Below, one piece after another: positions 19,839 to 22,172 of a stretch of DNA of 22,172 bases. Each line of letters begins with the position of its first letter. Position 1 is the first letter of the stretch. Made by a program: the position numbers and the translations under genes. The stretch comes from Deltaproteobacteria bacterium (GTDB taxonomy: Bacteria > Desulfobacterota > Syntrophia > Syntrophales > Smithellaceae), in assembly GCA_009668925.1 (NCBI GenBank), contig SBEK01000049.1, forward strand, positions 1 to 22,172, given 5' to 3'. The notes beneath the pieces were generated by a model, which was given only the letters and a program-made list of their open reading frames with translations, was not told the origin of the DNA and did not search any database.

Positions 19839-19904
19839 GATAAAGAAATGTGCAATTGATTCTTGGAGTCTAATGCCATAAAATGGGCAATACAGGAGAA
19901 AAAA

Positions 19905-20708
19905 ATGAAAATGACCGCGGCGGAAATTTTTAAATCAATAGAAGACATCCGGGCGCAGGGCCCTCTCGTCCATAATATCACCAATTACGTGGTGATGAAC
20001 AATACGGCCAATGCGCTTCTGGCCATCGGTGCTTCTCCGGTCATGATCCACGCCGAAGAAGAAGTGGCGGATATCGCGGCGATTGCGTCGGCGCTCGTCA
20101 TCAATATTGGCACGATGAGCGCGCCCTGGGTCCGGGGGATGTTTAAAGCTCTGGCCATGGCCGCGTCCAAAGGCGTGCCCGTGGTCATTGACCCGGTCGG
20201 CGCAGGGGCGACGCCCTACCGGACGCAAACCATCCGTGAACTGATCGGCGCCGGGCGGCAGGCAATTATCCGGGGGAATGCCTCCGAAATCATGGCGCTC
20301 ACGGATGACCGGCTTAAGACCAAAGGCGTGGACAGCACCGCCGCCTCCGCTGAAGCGCTTCAGGCCGCGCGCTCCATCAGTGAAAAACAGCAATGCGTCG
20401 TGTGTGTGAGCGGGGCGGTCGACTACATCATCGACGGCGCACGGATGCTGAAGATCGCCAACGGCCATCCCTTGATGACCAAAGTCACGGGTCTGGGCTG
20501 TACGGCAAGCGCCTTGTGCGGCGCTTTTGCCGCCGTGGAAAAAGACGCGTTTGCAGCGGCGGCGAAGGCGATGTCGGTGATGGGCATCGCCGGAGAAATG
20601 GCGGCTGCCCTGTCCGCGGGCCCCGGTTCGCTGCAGGTGAATTTCCTGGACACCCTGTATCGGCTCAATGAATCCGACATCGCGGGGCGTTTAAAAATAG
20701 AGGAGTGA
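19905..20708 (+). CDS. thiM: Hydroxyethylthiazole kinase
   Basis: This 267-residue ThiM phosphorylates 4-methyl-5-(2-hydroxyethyl)thiazole with ATP, the salvage route to thiamine phosphate. Recognised parts are LVHNITNYVVMNNTANALLA (21-40), the ASPVMIHAEEEV substrate loop (43-54), VVIDPVGAGAT (93-103), IIRGNASEI (121-129), and the C-terminal GLGCTASAL (196-204). In the last, Cys199 corresponds to the active-site region and the usual GTGC is GLGC. The ATG at 19905 is six bases after AGGAG. The frame open from 19863 lacks such a site. It is the first gene after the TPP riboswitch and sits next to thiE, two bases before its start codon. Confidence 0.95.
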   Translation: MKMTAAEIFKSIEDIRAQGPLVHNITNYVVMNNTANALLAIGASPVMIHAEEEVADIAAIASALVINIGTMSAPWVRGMFKALAMAASKGVPVVIDPVGAGATPYRTQTIRELIGAGRQAIIRGNASEIMALTDDRLKTKGVDSTAASAEALQAARSISEKQQCVVCVSGAVDYIIDGARMLKIANGHPLMTKVTGLGCTASALCGAFAAVEKDAFAAAAKAMSVMGIAGEMAAALSAGPGSLQVNFLDTLYRLNESDIAGRLKIEE

Positions 20709-20710
20709 TC

Positions 20711-21328
20711 ATGCGCGGTATTTATCTGGTGACGGACCGCGGCCTTTGCCGCGGCCGATCCCTCTTCGATGTCGTTTTGCAGGCCGTGCAGGGCGGAGCG
20801 ATCTCAGTTCAATTGCGGGAAAAGGAATTGTCGACGCGCGATTTTGTGGAGGAGGCCCTGGCCATAAGAAAAATGCTCATTCCCTATGGGGTACCACTGA
20901 TCATCAATGACCGGGTTGACGTGGCGCTGGCCTCAAACGCCGACGGCGTGCATATCGGCCAGGAAGACATGCCGTACGCAACGGCAAGGCGGCTGATGGG
21001 GAAGAAGGCGATTATCGGTTTGTCGGTGGAAACCTGGGAAGATGTCGAGATGAGCGAAAAGCTCGACGTCGATTACATCGGCGTCAGCCCCGTTTTTGCA
21101 ACGCCCACCAAGACGGATACCAAAGAGCCCTGGGGACTGGCGGGCCTTCGGAAAATCAAAGCGATAAGCCGCCATCCGCTGGTGGCCATCGGCGGGATCA
21201 ATGCCGGAAATGCCCGGGCGGTGGTTGAAGCGGGCGCCGACTGCCTGGCGGTTGTGTCGGCCATCTGCTCGGCCGATGATCCGGCTCGGGCGACGCGAAA
21301 AATTCTGGACATGATGAAGCAATCGTGA
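20711..21328 (+). CDS. thiE: Thiamine-phosphate synthase
   Basis: This 205-residue TIM-barrel enzyme joins thiazole phosphate and pyrimidine pyrophosphate to give thiamine monophosphate. Clear signatures are VQLREK (33-38), LIINDRVDVALASNADGVHI (63-82) with GQED (83-86), the GVSPVFATPTKTD loop (124-136) and AIGGIN (159-164). The ATG at 20711 is preferred because AGGAG ends five bases before it. A GTG at 20705 overlapping the thiM stop would add two residues. It is transcribed with thiM under the riboswitch. No convincing terminator was found after its stop codon. Confidence 0.95.
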   Translation: MRGIYLVTDRGLCRGRSLFDVVLQAVQGGAISVQLREKELSTRDFVEEALAIRKMLIPYGVPLIINDRVDVALASNADGVHIGQEDMPYATARRLMGKKAIIGLSVETWEDVEMSEKLDVDYIGVSPVFATPTKTDTKEPWGLAGLRKIKAISRHPLVAIGGINAGNARAVVEAGADCLAVVSAICSADDPARATRKILDMMKQS

Positions 21329-21387
21329 CGTTCTCACCCGGAAAGTATCTCCGAATGCTCAAGCCCGGAAGAGACGAAAAACGCGAC

Positions 21388-21416
21388 TTGACAAAAGCGC
21401 CTGGTGCCATTACTCG
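21388..21416 (+). promoter_or_regulatory. Possible promoter upstream of the metal-efflux-like genes
   Basis: TTGACA (21388-21393) is a perfect -35 box. A 17-base spacer leads to TACTCG, a poor -10, while the better TATAAA (21417-21422) is 23 bases away. The region 21329-21538 holds nothing else of note except a CCCGGC/GCCGGG inverted pair near 21470-21502. Confidence 0.35.
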
Positions 21417-21538
21417 TATAAACATGGTATTGGAGCAAAGAGAAGGATTCCGGAACAGGTCCGTCTGACCCGGCATTGTTAAAATGACCAATTCCGCCGG
21501 GGCGTTGGCTTTAAAAGGGCGATAAAATGAGGAGCGGC

Positions 21539-21916
21539 ATGCGTTTTCGAAAAAGCAAAAGAAGAATCATTTGCATCATGGTGCTTCTCTATATTTTCGT
21601 GCCGCTGTTCGACAGCATGGCCTGCGCCGATTGTCTCGGCCGCGCTCCGTTCCAGGGGGGCGCAACCCAGAGCTCCGTGAAAGCCCTTAACGCGGATGCA
21701 AGTATTTCATTGCATAACGGGATCCCCTGCGACAATGAGAGCGGTCAGGATGATCACTTCATCTGTTCGATTTGCGCGAATCCTCTCGCGGGTGTCGGAT
21801 TCTGCTCCCTTCCGGCGCCTGTCCTGGTGATGTCCCTGGGCGCCGCAATCAGTTCGACGCTGATTTCCAAGTTTCATACGTCCATCCACAAACCCCCTCA
21901 GAATTCCCTCGCCTGA
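21539..21916 (+). CDS. Secreted Cys-rich protein preceding an efflux gene
   Basis: This 125-residue protein has a basic start (MRFRKSKRR), one hydrophobic segment (IICIMVLLYIFVPLF) and then a short Cys-rich exported part with CADC, later IPCDN and FICSIC. It looks like a membrane-anchored or secreted periplasmic protein. The ATG at 21539 is preceded by AGGAG. An in-frame ATG at 21527 would add MRSG and has AAGGG seven bases upstream, so the start is uncertain. It lies just before a TolC/CzcC-type gene. In my recollection, similar small Cys-containing proteins precede heavy-metal RND efflux genes, where they may bind metal. A second hydrophobic stretch (PVLVMSLGAAISSTLI) near the end suggests a membrane segment. 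No family name can be given with confidence. Confidence 0.6.
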   Translation: MRFRKSKRRIICIMVLLYIFVPLFDSMACADCLGRAPFQGGATQSSVKALNADASISLHNGIPCDNESGQDDHFICSICANPLAGVGFCSLPAPVLVMSLGAAISSTLISKFHTSIHKPPQNSLA

Positions 21917-21935
21917 TTATTTCTTAAACGCCGAG

Positions 21936-21972
21936 TCCTCAAACGAGTTTCGTCTGAAATCCCGTTTGAGGA
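21936..21972. other. Inverted repeat before the efflux gene
   Basis: TCCTCAAACG (21936-21945) and CGTTTGAGGA (21963-21972) form a perfect 10-bp stem with a 17-base loop between the Cys-rich gene and the TolC-type gene. No T-tract follows, so it is more likely an operator or mRNA structure than a terminator. Confidence 0.45.
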
Positions 21973-22012
21973 TCTGACTTGGCATTCCTTCATGATTAAG
22001 CGAGGTGAATCG

Positions 22013-22172
22013 ATGCGTTATTTTGTTCTGACCACAGTTCTAATATTTCTTTGCGCGCTGCCGGGATACCCGATGACGGTGGAAGAAGCGGTGCAGCTCG
22101 CGCTTGGGCAGCAACCTGATTTGCAGGCCTTGCGGCTGGAAGAAAGCGCCGCTTCCGGCCGGCTGGAAAAAG
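22013..22172 (+). CDS. TolC/CzcC-type outer-membrane efflux protein (partial)
   Basis: Only the first 53 codons are in the window. The predicted protein has a signal peptide (MRYFVLTTVLIFLCALPG), then MTVEEAVQLALGQQPDLQAL, the classic first repeat of outer-membrane efflux proteins (LxxAlxxNPxL type), which continues into a helical segment. It would form the outer-membrane duct of an RND or ABC export system. The ATG at 22013 follows GAGGTG; an in-frame ATG at 21992 has no such site. The preceding Cys-rich gene hints at metal export, but the pump genes lie outside the window. Confidence 0.82.
   Translation, partial: MRYFVLTTVLIFLCALPGYPMTVEEAVQLALGQQPDLQALRLEESAASGRLEK

Noticed and set aside
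20705..20710. GTG start for thiE overlapping the thiM stop codon
   Set aside because: The ATG at 20711 has AGGAG at proper spacing and matches the usual ThiE N-terminus.

Overview
This window looks like a chromosomal segment from an anaerobic Desulfobacterota-type (deltaproteobacterial, Syntrophus-like) bacterium. That placement is an inference from the mix of genes: several cysteine-rich iron-sulfur proteins, a molybdopterin oxidoreductase, a HypA nickel chaperone, glutaconate-type CoA-transferase subunits, a DmeF metal exporter, and moderately GC-rich DNA full of small intergenic repeats. No rRNA, tRNA or CRISPR array was seen.

Layout. 1-1310: a structured leader or small RNA with its own promoter and terminator, a universal stress protein, and a YbaK-type tRNA deacylase. 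1311-3443: a decayed MutS-like gene fragment, then a winged-helix/4Fe-4S protein and HypA on the plus strand. 3676-7770 (minus): two paralogues of that Fe-S protein followed by an intact MutS-like ATPase, forming one operon. 7771-10923 (minus): a palindromic repeat region, a molybdopterin oxidoreductase and the MarR regulator that precedes it. 10924-12330: about 1.4 kb with no conventional gene. It holds two diverged tandem copies of a roughly 450-bp unit, each with a promoter, a ribosome binding site, a 23-24 codon hydrophobic peptide gene and a long conserved 3' segment. 12331-15119 (minus): a PfkB kinase and a two-subunit CoA-transferase in one operon. 15120-17517: an accessory patch with a MITE-like element, a broken restriction-enzyme gene, a REP-associated transposase with its REP palindromes, and a Phd/ParE-type toxin-antitoxin operon. 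17597-19556: a small ribbon-helix-helix protein divergent from dmeF and a DUF6064-like membrane protein. 19575-21328: a TPP riboswitch with attenuator, thiM and thiE. 21539-22172: a secreted Cys-rich protein and the start of a TolC/CzcC-type outer-membrane efflux gene.

How the genes fit together. The Fe-S paralogues, the molybdopterin enzyme and the CoA-transferase point to anaerobic electron transfer and acyl-CoA metabolism, but no substrate can be read from the sequence. HypA, DmeF and the TolC-type gene suggest handling of nickel, cobalt or other metals. The thiamine genes form a standard salvage/synthesis operon under riboswitch control.

The best candidates for undescribed biology are the tandem small-peptide units at 10987-12047, the Fe-S/MutS-like gene set with its decayed second MutS copy, and the RHH-dmeF divergent control region.
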